From positions 32,517 to 96,516 of the forward strand of contig NZ_PDOG01000006.1 of the NCBI RefSeq assembly GCF_003202205.1: a stretch of 64,000 nucleotides of DNA, read 5' to 3'. Within the stretch, counting starts at the first letter, position 1, and the number at the start of each line of letters is the position of its first letter. Origin of the DNA: Halomonas sp. LBP4 (GTDB lineage Bacteria; Pseudomonadota; Gammaproteobacteria; Pseudomonadales; Halomonadaceae). A program made the translations under genes and the position numbers. Below the pieces are notes generated by a model. That model ran no database searches. It was given only the letters and a program-made list of their open reading frames with translations, and was not told the origin of the DNA. Positions 54,440-63,718 of the stretch are shown here, piece by piece.

Positions 54440-54485
54440 GGAAAAGTCCTGAACAGATGGGTCGATGACGTCGCCTCGGCTCCGG

Positions 54486-55622
54486 TCACTCCCTGAAGGT
54501 ATCGAGCTCACGCCCCACGCGCGTGGTCTGGTAGAGGCTGCTGACGGTAGGCAGCAGTTGGCGGATCACGCGGTTCCAGCGACCCAGCGGCGTGGTGGTG
54601 ACATAGATCACATCGGTGGGCTCCAGCTCGAATTCGGTGCCGAGCATCAAGGCCGTGGCATTGCGGGCATCGAGCTGATAGACGGTGGCCAGCTTGTCGC
54701 CTTCCGGTGAGGCGCGACGGATGACGAAGATTCCGGAGGCGTTGGCGTTGCCCTCGTTGATGCCGCCGGCTTCCGACAGGGCATCGGTCAGGGTCAGGCG
54801 ACTGCTCCCCATCGGCAGGCTCTGGGCGTCGCGTACCTCGCCCATCACGTAGACCTTCTGGTCGGTGTTGTCGCGCACATGCAGCAGGTCGCCGTCGCGC
54901 AGCAGGCGATTCCGGGACAGCTCGCCGTTGTTGAGCATGTCGTGCAGCGAGAGCCGGATCTCCTCGCCCTCCCGGGTCAGGATCACCTCGTGCCAGTTGG
55001 CCTCCTCGGTGGGCCCGCCGGCCAGGTTGATCGCATCCAGTACCGTCAAGGGCACATTGCGGATCGGCATCGGGCCCGGCTCGGCCACCGCGCCGGTCAC
55101 GTTGACCTTCTGGGAGTTGAATTCGGCGACCCGCACCTCGACCTGGGGCATCGCCACATAGGGCTCGAGCCGCTGGGCGATGATGTCGCGCACCTCGGCG
55201 ACGGTCAGGCCAAGGACCTCCAGGCGGCCGACATAGGGATAGAAGATGGTGCCGTCGGTGTGCACGATGTTGCCGGACTCCGCGGCACTGCGCTCGCCGC
55301 CCGCCGGGATCGTCAGTTCCGGGTGGTCATAGACGATGATGCTCAGCACATCGCCCTTGCCGATCCGGTAGTCGTAGGCACCGATGTCGCCTCGCAGGGA
55401 CTCGCTGACTCGACCGATCTCCTCCGGCTCGATGCTGTCACGCCGCAGGGAGCGAACCAGTCCGAAGGTGATGGGCTCGATTTCCACCAGGTCATCGATG
55501 GGCGCCGCATCCGTGCGATAGTCGATATGCCCGCCGGGCGCGAAAGCGCAACCCTGCAAGGCGATCAGGCCAGTGGCCAGTACTGCACCGGTCATCATCC
55601 GGCGCATCCGATTGGGCGTCAT
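54486..55622 (-). CDS. wza: polysaccharide export outer-membrane lipoprotein (Wza)
   Basis: 378-aa protein, close to E. coli Wza (379 aa). Signal peptide with lipobox LIALQGC (Cys at residue 25); polysaccharide-export domain around GKGDVLSIIVYDHPEL; SLBB domains follow (VTGAVAEPGPMPIRN and VYVMGEVRDAQSLPM). It forms the octameric outer-membrane export channel. First gene of the minus-strand polysaccharide operon, with a 290-nt leader holding an ops sequence. A GTG four codons upstream (55634) is an alternative start. Confidence 0.94.
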   Translation of the reverse strand: MTPNRMRRMMTGAVLATGLIALQGCAFAPGGHIDYRTDAAPIDDLVEIEPITFGLVRSLRRDSIEPEEIGRVSESLRGDIGAYDYRIGKGDVLSIIVYDHPELTIPAGGERSAAESGNIVHTDGTIFYPYVGRLEVLGLTVAEVRDIIAQRLEPYVAMPQVEVRVAEFNSQKVNVTGAVAEPGPMPIRNVPLTVLDAINLAGGPTEEANWHEVILTREGEEIRLSLHDMLNNGELSRNRLLRDGDLLHVRDNTDQKVYVMGEVRDAQSLPMGSSRLTLTDALSEAGGINEGNANASGIFVIRRASPEGDKLATVYQLDARNATALMLGTEFELEPTDVIYVTTTPLGRWNRVIRQLLPTVSSLYQTTRVGRELDTFRE

Positions 55623-56363
55623 TACGCTTCTCACTCAAGCCGTTATCGTTACCTTCCCTGATGCCGGCGCGGCCCCAACGGCAACGACATCCTTTTCCGT
55701 CCTGATGACATTCCCACTTCAGAATAACAACACTTATTAACCATATTATATTTTACGAAACTGGCGCCATTAAACGACGCTAATGTATCCAATTAGCGAC
55801 GTTTACAGATCGGCATTGTCGCAAAAAAATCACACCGATTTTCCGACGGCAACAGGTGGGCGAAGGCAAGCTTCCAGAGGGAGAAGAAGCAGCACGCACC
55901 CGGGCTTCAGGCACGCTACCGCCCCAGAGTCGACAGACCTTCCCTGAAGCCTGAGTCGCCAGGAGACAACTCGCACCAACATGCTGGCATCTCGCCGAAT
56001 GGCGATGAATGACTGGTCAGGACAGAGTGCGACGAGAGCTTCCAATCCGTGGATGCCATCAGCGAATCGAGGGAAAGGATAATCCTTTTTTAACGCTTGT
56101 CATCCCTCAGGTTTTCACTTTTTCAATTAATTACCGTTATTTACATAAATTATAATATAAAAATTAACGGTTTCTTTTTACTCATTAATTCCTCGTGTAT
56201 TACATCACCATTCTGAGGCGATGCGAGAGCCATGCCTGCAGAAGAGGCACCTGGATGGGGGCTCGAGTCAGGAATAGAGGGCCCCTGTTCACGCCATGCC
56301 GGACCACTTCCCATACGGTCCGATCAAGAGCCTACCCGGCCCATCCACAGGAGAACGACATTC
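55623..56363. promoter_or_regulatory. AT-rich divergent control region between the two exopolysaccharide operons
   Basis: 741 bp without a convincing gene. Two stretches (about 55700-55850 and 56080-56215) are markedly AT-rich against the high-GC background. Overlapping TATAAT hexamers occur on both strands at 56149-56156 and are candidate -10 sites for divergent transcription; matching -35 boxes are weak. The minus-strand ops element is at 55912-55923. The AT-rich tracts would suit H-NS-like silencing or bending; that is inference. Confidence 0.65.
55912..55923 (-). promoter_or_regulatory. ops element (RfaH recruitment site, JUMPStart core)
   Basis: The minus strand reads GGCGGTAGCGTG, the 12-nt ops consensus of enterobacterial capsule and LPS operons, within the longer match GGGGCGGTAGCGTG that also fits the end of the JUMPStart sequence. 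It lies 290 nt upstream of wza in the sense direction, the expected place for loading RfaH on elongating RNA polymerase to read a long operon. The gene for RfaH is not in this window. Confidence 0.85.
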
Positions 56364-56783
56364 ATGACCCATATTTCGATACCACTGAGGCGGACCGCGA
56401 CCATCGCAGGCATTGCCCTGATGGCCCTCTCGCCACTCGCCCTGGCCCAGCAGGCCTCGGGTACCGCCCAGACGAATGCGGCAGGCAGCGCCGATCTCGG
56501 TACCGGGGCATCGGTCGGCGCCGGTGCCGCGGCCAGTGCCAACCTGGGCGCAGGCAATGCCCAGACCCCCGGAGCGCCCGGTAACTCGGGCAGCACCCCG
56601 GCCCCCGAGGCGGTCGCGAGTGGAGGCGTGACGGCTGGCGGCGGCGCCTCGGGTGACGCCCCGGGCAGTTCCGGCGATGCCATTGCCGGCGCCATCGACA
56701 AGGGTGCCGTGGGGATTGGCGTGGTGACCGGTGCAACCGGCACCGGCGGTACAGGAACCGGCACCGGCACCGGCACCCGGTGA
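56364..56783 (+). CDS. yjbE: YjbE-like secreted Gly/Ala-rich exopolysaccharide-associated protein
   Basis: 139-aa protein with a clear signal peptide (RRTATIAGIALMALSPLALAQQ, cleavage about residue 29). The mature part is Gly/Ala/Ser/Thr-rich with little else, and the end is VGIGVVTGATGTGGTGTGTG. E. coli YjbE has the same plan, small and secreted with a Gly/Thr-rich end. First gene of a yjbEFGH-type operon; AGGAGAA upstream. Role: unknown component of an extracellular polysaccharide system. It overlaps yjbF by 1 bp (TGATG). Confidence 0.75.
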   Translation: MTHISIPLRRTATIAGIALMALSPLALAQQASGTAQTNAAGSADLGTGASVGAGAAASANLGAGNAQTPGAPGNSGSTPAPEAVASGGVTAGGGASGDAPGSSGDAIAGAIDKGAVGIGVVTGATGTGGTGTGTGTGTR

Positions 56784-57505
56784 TGGACCGCGACATGCGA
56801 TGCCGCAGGCAGCGCGAACAGCACCAGGGCCGCCGCAAGGCGGCCCTGGCGCGTCGTAGCCTGGCACTCACCCTGATCCTGGGGCTCGGTGGCTGTGTCC
56901 AGGGCGGTGGCCTGAGCCCCATGGGCGAGTCGCTGGTCACCCCCTGGCGTGCCAGCGATACGGCCGCGCGAGCCGAGGCCCTGCCCTATGCCTCGCTGGC
57001 CATGACCAGCGAAGGCAACGACGCCCTGATGGTGATGGCCCACCGCAACGGCGACAACGGCCGGGACACCTACTGGCAGGCCGGCGACCGCGCCACCCTC
57101 CACCTGCGCGACGGCCTTCCCATGACCAGCGCCGGCTTCGACGCCACCCTGCTGGGCCAGTGGCGCGAAGGTACCGACGCCGCCGGTCGCTACCGTCTCC
57201 ACGCGCACTGGCGGGACGATGATGGAGCGGAGCACCGCGCCACGGCCAGCGTCGCCCTGGAGTGCGACGCCCCCGGCCCGGTGGCGCTGCCGTTGACGAC
57301 CCTCAGCCTCGAACCCTGCACCGAACGCCTCAACTGGCAGACAGGCGAGCAGACCGTCAACCGGCTCTGGCGCGACCCCACCAGCCGGCGCATCTGGGCC
57401 GGCGATATCACGGCCTGGCCCGACGGGCAGCGGCTTCGCTGGCAGGTGGCACGCCCCTGGTGGAGCGATGCCGAGGATATCGCCACCGCCCCTCCCGGGC
57501 CTTGA
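56783..57505 (+). CDS. yjbF: YjbF/GfcB-like outer-membrane lipoprotein
   Basis: 240-aa protein. A basic N-terminus leads to the hydrophobic SLALTLILGLGGC with a lipobox-like LGGC (Cys about 38). The mature part matches the YjbF/GfcB plan (about 200-aa beta-rich lipoprotein: ALPYASLAMTSEGN, and the later RLNWQTGEQTVNRLWRDPTS with a C-terminal WARPWW-like RQVARPWW region). The start is coupled to the yjbE stop; a GTG one codon earlier and internal ATG codons exist. Part of the yjb exopolysaccharide operon. Confidence 0.82.
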   Translation: MDRDMRCRRQREQHQGRRKAALARRSLALTLILGLGGCVQGGGLSPMGESLVTPWRASDTAARAEALPYASLAMTSEGNDALMVMAHRNGDNGRDTYWQAGDRATLHLRDGLPMTSAGFDATLLGQWREGTDAAGRYRLHAHWRDDDGAEHRATASVALECDAPGPVALPLTTLSLEPCTERLNWQTGEQTVNRLWRDPTSRRIWAGDITAWPDGQRLRWQVARPWWSDAEDIATAPPGP

Positions 57506-57545
57506 GAGGCGCCGGGTCGACCCACCGCCCCCACGAGATACCACC

Positions 57546-58328
57546 ATGCTGGATCAAGGAACTTTCCTTCATCGCTCGTCGATGGGCGTCGGCCGACGAC
57601 TGGCGCTGGCGTCCCTGCTGCTCGGCCTGACGACGAGCGCCTCCGGCGAGACGCCTCGCCTGTCGGAGCACTGGCTGTCCCGCGGCAGCCAGCCCGACCA
57701 TCCGGCCTTCGCCTACTATCTGCGCCGGGACCACCTGGAGCCCCACCGTCGCCAGGCATTGCGACTCCGCGAAGAGCTCGTGACCCTGGCCAACCGGATG
57801 AAGCTCGACGGCCAGCCGTCGGTGGCCAACGCCCTGACCGACTGGCAGACGTCGGTCGACGCGCTGTACCGGCAAGGTAGCCGCACACCGGCACGTGCCG
57901 ACCTCACCGCCCTGCTCGCCTCGCCACGCCATGACCCTCGGCTGTCGACCCTGGCCGCTGTCGGCCAGTGCGAGCCGCCCGACTGGGTGGAGCTGTGGAC
58001 CTTCGGTGGCGTCACGCGTCGCCCCTGGTCCCCCGGCTTGACGCTGCCGCAGGCATTGCGTGATCAGCCTGATGGACACTGGCGAGCCGCCGCCGAGGCC
58101 TGGGTCGTCGGCCCCCAGAGCCCGCCCCGGCGGCTGGGAATCGCAGCCTGGAACGCCGAGAGCAGCCCCCTGGTACCCGGCAGCCGGGTCGCCCTGTTGC
58201 TTCCCGACGAGAGCCTGGAAGCCGACTGGGTGAACCGCACTCTGCCGGAGTTTCTCGCCACACGCTTGCCAGGTGACGCCTGTGACACCCTCGACCCCAC
58301 CGATACGGATATCGGCCAGACCCCATGA
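57546..58328 (+). CDS. yjbG: YjbG/GfcC-like periplasmic polysaccharide protein
   Basis: 260-aa protein with an N-terminal signal peptide (RRLALASLLLGLTTSASGE, cleavage about residue 35) and a GfcC-like body: alpha-helical insert RRQALRLREELVTLANRMKL and two beta-grasp-like domains (VELWTFGGVTRRPWSPGLTL; SRVALLLPDESL). GfcC relatives are small periplasmic proteins of group 4 capsule and Yjb operons. ATGA overlap with yjbH. Confidence 0.82.
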   Translation: MLDQGTFLHRSSMGVGRRLALASLLLGLTTSASGETPRLSEHWLSRGSQPDHPAFAYYLRRDHLEPHRRQALRLREELVTLANRMKLDGQPSVANALTDWQTSVDALYRQGSRTPARADLTALLASPRHDPRLSTLAAVGQCEPPDWVELWTFGGVTRRPWSPGLTLPQALRDQPDGHWRAAAEAWVVGPQSPPRRLGIAAWNAESSPLVPGSRVALLLPDESLEADWVNRTLPEFLATRLPGDACDTLDPTDTDIGQTP

Positions 58329-60427
58329 ACGGACTCGAACGACGATACCTCCCGCACTTATCCCCCCTGGTCATGGCCGTCGGCCTGGCCGCTGCCGCGA
58401 CCGCTCAGGGCGATCTCGGCCGGGGCCAGGGCGACTTCGGGGGCATCGGCCTGATGCAGACCCCTACGGCGCGCATGGCCCCTCTGGGTGACTTCGCCTT
58501 CACCTTCTCGCGCACCGCCCCCTATCGCCGCTACAACCTCTTCTTCCAGCCCGCCGCGTGGCTCGAGGCCGGCTTCCGCTATGTGGAAGTCGAGAACCGC
58601 CAGTTCCTGGCGGCGACCGAGGATCGCAACAACCTGGACAAGGGCATCGACGTGAAGCTGCGTCTGCGCGAGGAGAGCCGCTACTGGCCTGAACTCGCCG
58701 CGGGCGTTCGCGACATGGGCGGTACCGGGCTGTTCGGTGCCGAGTACCTGGTGGCGAGCAAGCGCTGGCACGATATCGATGTCAGCCTGGGGCTCGGCTG
58801 GGGCTACCTGGGCAACCAGGACGATTTCGCCAACCCCCTGGCGCGACTCGATGACCGCTTCGAGCGACGCTCGGGGTTCAGCTCGGGTGACGACGGCGGC
58901 ACCCTCAACCTGGGCAGCCTGTTCAGCGGATCGGCGGCCGTGTTCGGTGGCATCGAGTACCAGACGCCCTGGGACCCACTGGTCCTGCAACTCGAGCTCG
59001 AGGGCAACGACTATCAGCGGGAGCCCCAGCGCAACCACCAGGACCAGGACTCCCGTCTCAACTTCGGTGCCCGCTACCGTGTGACCGACGGCATCGAGCT
59101 CAGGGCCGGCTGGCAGCGCGGCGATACCGCCATGCTCGGCATCTCGCTCGCCACCAACCTGGCGACCCTCTCCCAGGCCAAGCGTGACCCGCAACCGCTG
59201 CCGGTGGGCCCGGCACCCGACGAACATACCCGCGACTGGCAGACGCTGAGCCGCGACCTCGACGGCAATGCCGGCATCGCCGTGCACCGGCTGCGCCAGG
59301 ACGGCAAGGAGGTGATCGTCGAAGGCGAACCGAGTCGCTATCCATCGCTGGCCGACAGCGAGCAGCGCGCTGCCCGGGTGCTGCACAACCGGTTGGGCAG
59401 CGAGGTGGAGACCTTTCGCTTTCGCTGGCAGGAGCGGGGCCTGGCACTGCGCGAGAGCGTGCATGACCGCAATGCCCTGGTGGCGACCGCGACCTCGGCC
59501 GACGAGGCCGTGGACCATCGTCACGGCATCTATGCGCACGGCGCCGTGCAACCCGCCGACGGCGAGATACTCCACGAGAATGACCCGCGCCGCTTCAGCT
59601 ACAGCCTGGGACCGGTGCTCGAGCAGAACTTCGGCGGCCCCGACGGCTATCTCTACCGCGTCTCCGCCGCCCTGGACAGCGAGTATCGCCTGGGTGCCAA
59701 CAACTGGTTCTCGGGCACCCTGGCCTACACCCTGGCCGACAATCTAGAGAACTACGAGTTCATCGCCGATTCCGACCTGCCGCGGGTGCGCACCCATATC
59801 GGTGACTACCTGGCCGAGACTGGCATCGGTATCAGCAACCTGCAGTACAGCCACACCGCCCGTCTCGGTGACGACTGGTATGCCATGGGCTATGGCGGCC
59901 TGCTCGAGACCATGTTTGCAGGCGTCGGCGGCGAGGTCCTCTACCGCCCCTTCAACGACGATGTGGCGGTAGGCCTCGACGTCAACTGGGTCAGGCAGCG
60001 CGACTTCGACCAGCGCCTCGAGCTGCGTGACTACAGCACCTGGACCGGCCACCTCACCGGCTACTGGCAGAGCGGCTTCGAGGATGTCCTGGCCAAGGTC
60101 AGCATCGGGCGCTACCTGGCCGGCGATCTCGGCGTGACCGTCGACCTGTCGCGGAAGTTCGACTCCGGGGTGCAACTGGGGGGCTGGGCCACCTTCACCA
60201 ATGCCGGCAGCGATTTCGGCGAGGGCAGCTTTGACAAGGGGATCTACCTGTCACTGCCGCTGGATGCCTTCTTCGTGCACTCGACTCGCCAACGTGCCCG
60301 GCTTGCCTGGCAGCCGCTCACCCGCGACGGTGGCGCCCGCCTGGCCCGGCGCTTCGAGCTCCATGCGCTGACCGACGAGCGCCGGATGGGGCGCTACTGG
60401 CAGGACTACGACGAGGCCCTGCCCTAG
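58325..60427 (+). CDS. yjbH: YjbH/GfcD-like outer-membrane protein
   Basis: 700-aa YjbH-family protein, normal length. Signal peptide in the first about 30 residues, then FGGIGLMQTPTARMAPLGDFAFTFSRTAPYRRYNLFFQP, the family start. Alternating beta strands rich in Tyr/Trp/Gly end in DYDEALP. It is predicted to form an outer-membrane barrel for exopolysaccharide release. The TAG stop lies in the CTAG end of a repeat (60424-60482), so the original C-terminus may have been changed. Last gene of the yjbEFGH operon. Confidence 0.88.
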   Translation: MNGLERRYLPHLSPLVMAVGLAAAATAQGDLGRGQGDFGGIGLMQTPTARMAPLGDFAFTFSRTAPYRRYNLFFQPAAWLEAGFRYVEVENRQFLAATEDRNNLDKGIDVKLRLREESRYWPELAAGVRDMGGTGLFGAEYLVASKRWHDIDVSLGLGWGYLGNQDDFANPLARLDDRFERRSGFSSGDDGGTLNLGSLFSGSAAVFGGIEYQTPWDPLVLQLELEGNDYQREPQRNHQDQDSRLNFGARYRVTDGIELRAGWQRGDTAMLGISLATNLATLSQAKRDPQPLPVGPAPDEHTRDWQTLSRDLDGNAGIAVHRLRQDGKEVIVEGEPSRYPSLADSEQRAARVLHNRLGSEVETFRFRWQERGLALRESVHDRNALVATATSADEAVDHRHGIYAHGAVQPADGEILHENDPRRFSYSLGPVLEQNFGGPDGYLYRVSAALDSEYRLGANNWFSGTLAYTLADNLENYEFIADSDLPRVRTHIGDYLAETGIGISNLQYSHTARLGDDWYAMGYGGLLETMFAGVGGEVLYRPFNDDVAVGLDVNWVRQRDFDQRLELRDYSTWTGHLTGYWQSGFEDVLAKVSIGRYLAGDLGVTVDLSRKFDSGVQLGGWATFTNAGSDFGEGSFDKGIYLSLPLDAFFVHSTRQRARLAWQPLTRDGGARLARRFELHALTDERRMGRYWQDYDEALP

Positions 60428-60482
60428 GAGCCTGTCGGACTTGACGCTGATCCACTCTGCGAAACCCGGGCGTTCGGCCAAT
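60424..60482. repeat. third GCCTGTCGGA-family element, one-ended copy
   Basis: CTAG then GAGCCTGTCGGACTTGAC (60428-60445) and further sequence to GGCCAAT at 60482. It matches in reverse the right 56 bp of the 160-bp element at 12546-12705 with scattered differences. No second end is seen before the terminator at 60514, so it is truncated. Its CTAG forms the yjbH stop codon. Confidence 0.75.
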
Positions 60483-60513
60483 GTCAGATGCGCCAAAGCA
60501 CCCCTGATGAAAG

Positions 60514-60546
60514 GACAACGGCCACCTCCGGGAGGTGGCCGTTGTC
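60514..60546. terminator. strong hairpin between convergent yjbH and gcvT
   Basis: Nearly uninterrupted 16-bp complementarity (60514-60529 with 60531-60546, GACAACGGCCACCTCC). Placed between two converging genes, it probably stops transcription from both sides. A smaller ACGGT-N5-ACCGT stem overlaps the sequence immediately after gcvT. Confidence 0.8.
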
Positions 60547-60583
60547 TTCAGCCTGCGCCAAGAGAGATAACGGTATAAAACCG

Positions 60584-61693
60584 TCAGCCCCGGTAGTATC
60601 CCGGCGCGACGAAGGGCATCTTGCTGACCGTCATCGGCAACCGCTTGCCGCGCACCTCGGCGTAGACGGTGGTCCCCGGGTCGGCGGCCTCGACGGCAAC
60701 GTAGCCCATGGCCACCGGCCGGCCCACGCTGGGGCCGAAGCCGCCGGAGGTCACCACGCCGAGATGGTGGCCCTCGCCGTCATACAGCTCGGCGCCCTCG
60801 CGCACCGGCGCGCGCCCCTCGCCCAGCAGGCCCACGCGCTTGCGGCGATGGTCCCTGACCTCGACCTGGTGCAGGACCAGGCCGGCCCCGGGGAAGCCGC
60901 CGGCACGCTCGCCACCGCGACGGCGCGGCTTGCCGATGGCCCAGATCAGTCCCGCCTCCACCGGCGTGGTGGTGGTGTCGATGTCATGCCCATAGAGGCA
61001 CAGGCCGGCTTCCAGGCGCAGGGAGTCGCGAGCGCCCAGGCCGATGGCCTCGACCTCCTCCTCGGCCAGCAGCCGACGGGCCAGGGCCTCGGCGCCATCG
61101 GCGGCCACCGAGATCTCGAAACCGTCCTCGCCGGTATAACCGCTGCGGCTGACCCACACCGGGATGCCGTCGATCTCGAAGCGGCCATGCTGCATGAAGA
61201 CCAGGTCACAGGCCTCCGGACAGAGCCGCTGCATCACCGCGGCGGCCCTGGGGCCTTGCAGCGCCAGCAGCCCGCGGTCGACCGCCTCGACCTGGTGATC
61301 GGTCAGGCCACGACGCAGGTGAGCGATGTCCTGGTCCTTGCAGGCGGCATTGACCACCAGGTAGAGGTGATCGCCGGCGTTGACCACCATCAGGTCGTCG
61401 AGGATCCCGCCCTCCTCGCTGGTGAACAGCGCATAGCGCTGCATGCCCTCGGCCAGGCCGACGACGTCCGCCGGTACCAGGGTCTCCAGTGCCTCGGCGG
61501 GCGACGGACCACGCAGCAGGACCTGGCCCATGTGGGAGACATCGAACAGGCCACAGGCGGCACGGGTATGCTCGTGCTCCTTCTTGACACCGAGCGGATA
61601 CTGCACCGGCATCTCGAAACCGGCGAAGGGAACCAGCTTCGCGCCCAGTTCCAGGTGCAGGTCATACAGCGGTGTTCGCTTGAGTTCGCTCAT
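60584..61693 (-). CDS. gcvT: glycine cleavage system T protein (aminomethyltransferase)
   Basis: 369-aa GcvT. MSELKRTPLYDLHLELGAKLVPFAGFEMPVQY start, CGLFDVSHMGQVLLRGP (about 48-64), SGYTGEDGFEISV (about 179-191) and the catalytic Asp region GLGARDSLRLEAGLCLYGHDI are all canonical. It takes the methylamine carbon from lipoylated GcvH to tetrahydrofolate. The AGCS transporter gene is upstream on the same strand (82-bp gap), and gcvH is divergent beyond it. gcvP is not in the window. Confidence 0.95.
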   Translation of the reverse strand: MSELKRTPLYDLHLELGAKLVPFAGFEMPVQYPLGVKKEHEHTRAACGLFDVSHMGQVLLRGPSPAEALETLVPADVVGLAEGMQRYALFTSEEGGILDDLMVVNAGDHLYLVVNAACKDQDIAHLRRGLTDHQVEAVDRGLLALQGPRAAAVMQRLCPEACDLVFMQHGRFEIDGIPVWVSRSGYTGEDGFEISVAADGAEALARRLLAEEEVEAIGLGARDSLRLEAGLCLYGHDIDTTTTPVEAGLIWAIGKPRRRGGERAGGFPGAGLVLHQVEVRDHRRKRVGLLGEGRAPVREGAELYDGEGHHLGVVTSGGFGPSVGRPVAMGYVAVEAADPGTTVYAEVRGKRLPMTVSKMPFVAPGYYRG

Positions 61694-61775
61694 GTGGTTT
61701 CCTCATGGGTCATGGAATCGTGGCTCGCAACGACGGGAGGTGCCCCGCAGGGCACCTCCCGGTCACGGGCACCGA

Positions 61776-63182
61776 TCACGGCTTGTCGTGGTCCAGCTCC
61801 TCGCCCGGCAGGACCTCCTTGCCGTCGAAGTAGTCACGGGTGAGCTTGAACACCACCGGCGACAGCAGCGCCAGGGCGATCAGGTTGGGAATCGCCATCA
61901 TGGCGTTGAAGGTGTCGGCCATCAGCCAGATGAAGCCCAGCTGAGCCATGGCGCCCAGCGGAATGGCCAGTACGAACAGCACCCGGTAGAGCATGATGGA
62001 GCGGGTACCGAACAGGAACTGGAAGCACTTCTCGCCATAGAAGGACCAGCCGAGGATGGTGGTGAAGGCGAAGACCGCCAGGGCCAGCGACACGATCTGG
62101 TTGCCGTAGCCCGGCAACGCTGCATCGAAGGAGAGCGCCGTCAGCGAGGCGCCCGCCTCGCCCCCGATCCACACCGTGGAGGTCAGGATGACCAGGGCGG
62201 TGATGGTGCAGACGACGATGGTATCGATGAAGGTGCCGAGCATGGCGATCAGCCCCTGGCGCACCGGGTTCTTGGTCTTGGCCGCGGCATGGGCGATGGG
62301 CGCACTGCCCAGGCCGGCCTCGTTGGAGAAGATGCCGCGCGCCACGCCGAAGCGGATCGCCGCCATCACCGCCGCCCCGGCGAAGCCACCGGCCGCCGCC
62401 ATGGGGTTGAAGGCATAGAAGAAGATCAGCCGGAAGGCCTCGCCGATCTGGCCGGCATTGACGATCAGCACCAGCAGCCCGGCCAGCACGTAGAGAATGC
62501 CCATGATCGGCACCAGCTTGCCCGCCACCTTGGCGATACGCTTGATGCCACCGAGGATCACCGCACCGGCCAGCACCATGATGACGACGCCGGTCAGCCA
62601 GTGGGGGATGGCGAAGGTCGAGTCGAGGGCATCGGCCACCGAGTTGGACTGCACGGTATTGCCGATGCCGAAGGCCGCCACGGCGCCGAAGAAGGCGAAG
62701 GCACCGCCCAGCCAGAGCCATTTCCGGCCCAGGCCGTTCTTGATGTAGAACATCGGTCCGCCGACGTGGTAGCCGGTGCTGTCGGTCTCGCGGTAACGCA
62801 CGGCCAGCACCGCCTCGGCGAACTTGGTGGCCATGCCCACCAGGGCGGTGATCCACATCCAGAACACCGCCCCCGGCCCCCCCAGGGCAATGGCCGTGGC
62901 CACACCGGCGATATTGCCGGTACCGATGGTGGCGGAAAGCGCCGTCATCAGGGCGTTGAAGGGCGAGATTTCCCCCTCTTCTTCCTTGGTCTTCTTTTCG
63001 CCCGGCGCCAGCTTGCGATCACGCCCCTGCCACATCAGGCGCAAGCCCATGCCGAGCTTGCGGATCGGCATGAGCTTCAGGCCGATCTGCAGGTAGAGGC
63101 CCACCCCGAGCAACAGGATGAGCATCAAGGGGCCCCAGACCACGCTATTGATGGCACCGAAGATACTGTTCAAGGTTTCCAC
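61776..63182 (-). CDS. sodium:alanine/glycine symporter (AGCS family)
   Basis: 468-aa membrane transporter with about 10-11 helices. AGCS signatures: SATIGTGNIAGVATAIALGGPGAVFWMW (about 84-111) and FSNEAGLGSAPIAHAAAKT (about 281-299). It imports glycine or alanine with Na+. Placement between gcvT and gcvH argues for glycine. GTG 63182 is chosen since GGGAG is 6 nt upstream; the frame continues six codons to another GTG at 63200. Confidence 0.9.
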   Translation of the reverse strand: METLNSIFGAINSVVWGPLMLILLLGVGLYLQIGLKLMPIRKLGMGLRLMWQGRDRKLAPGEKKTKEEEGEISPFNALMTALSATIGTGNIAGVATAIALGGPGAVFWMWITALVGMATKFAEAVLAVRYRETDSTGYHVGGPMFYIKNGLGRKWLWLGGAFAFFGAVAAFGIGNTVQSNSVADALDSTFAIPHWLTGVVIMVLAGAVILGGIKRIAKVAGKLVPIMGILYVLAGLLVLIVNAGQIGEAFRLIFFYAFNPMAAAGGFAGAAVMAAIRFGVARGIFSNEAGLGSAPIAHAAAKTKNPVRQGLIAMLGTFIDTIVVCTITALVILTSTVWIGGEAGASLTALSFDAALPGYGNQIVSLALAVFAFTTILGWSFYGEKCFQFLFGTRSIMLYRVLFVLAIPLGAMAQLGFIWLMADTFNAMMAIPNLIALALLSPVVFKLTRDYFDGKEVLPGEELDHDKP

Positions 63183-63406
63183 GAGCGTCTCCCTTATCAC
63201 TTGTTGTCATGGCCTGCCTTGCCGTGCTGCAGACCAACGCGAACAGTCGATCGTCATGCCATCAACGCCCCTGGGCGAATGATCGACAAAACGAACCCGC
63301 GTACAATAGCGGATCACCCCATTCTGACACCAGCAATACGGAACGATAGCTTAGACACCTGCCGGCATGCCCCGATGGCCGGTTCCGGCACTCGCGAAGA
63401 AACTTG

Positions 63407-63420
63407 TTTCCTATTGGAAA
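63407..63420. promoter_or_regulatory. near-palindrome TTTCCTATTGGAAA, candidate operator
   Basis: Symmetric 14-mer in the middle of the AGCS-gcvH divergent region. A sister site, TTTCGTATAGGAAA, sits next to gcvH. The shared pattern TTTC-N-TAT-N-GGAAA suggests one regulator binding both. Confidence 0.4.
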
Positions 63421-63718
63421 TACGCACTCTACCGCGCCGCTCCCACAACCCGCCACCCTCTCATGCCCGGCGTGGTGCCGAGACCATCAGGCACCACCGT
63501 GCGGCTCCAACAAGGGTAGTGAGGTGCGCCAGCATCTGTCGACCTGGCGTGCCGCTTCCGGCCTCCGGAGCCTGGGACCGGGTGTCGCTGGACGTCGCGC
63601 GCACGGCAAGCCACCCTGAGGGACGGCATCGCCACGCGGGCGTCGTCTCTGGCAATGCCAAGGGCGGACTCGCCAAATGCCTTCGATGGCGTTAGCATTC
63701 GCGAATCCGGTAAACCTT

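Noticed and set aside
55830..56045. 71-codon minus-strand ORF in the wza leader
   Set aside because: It overlaps the ops element, has no homology visible by eye and an ordinary composition; treated as untranslated leader.
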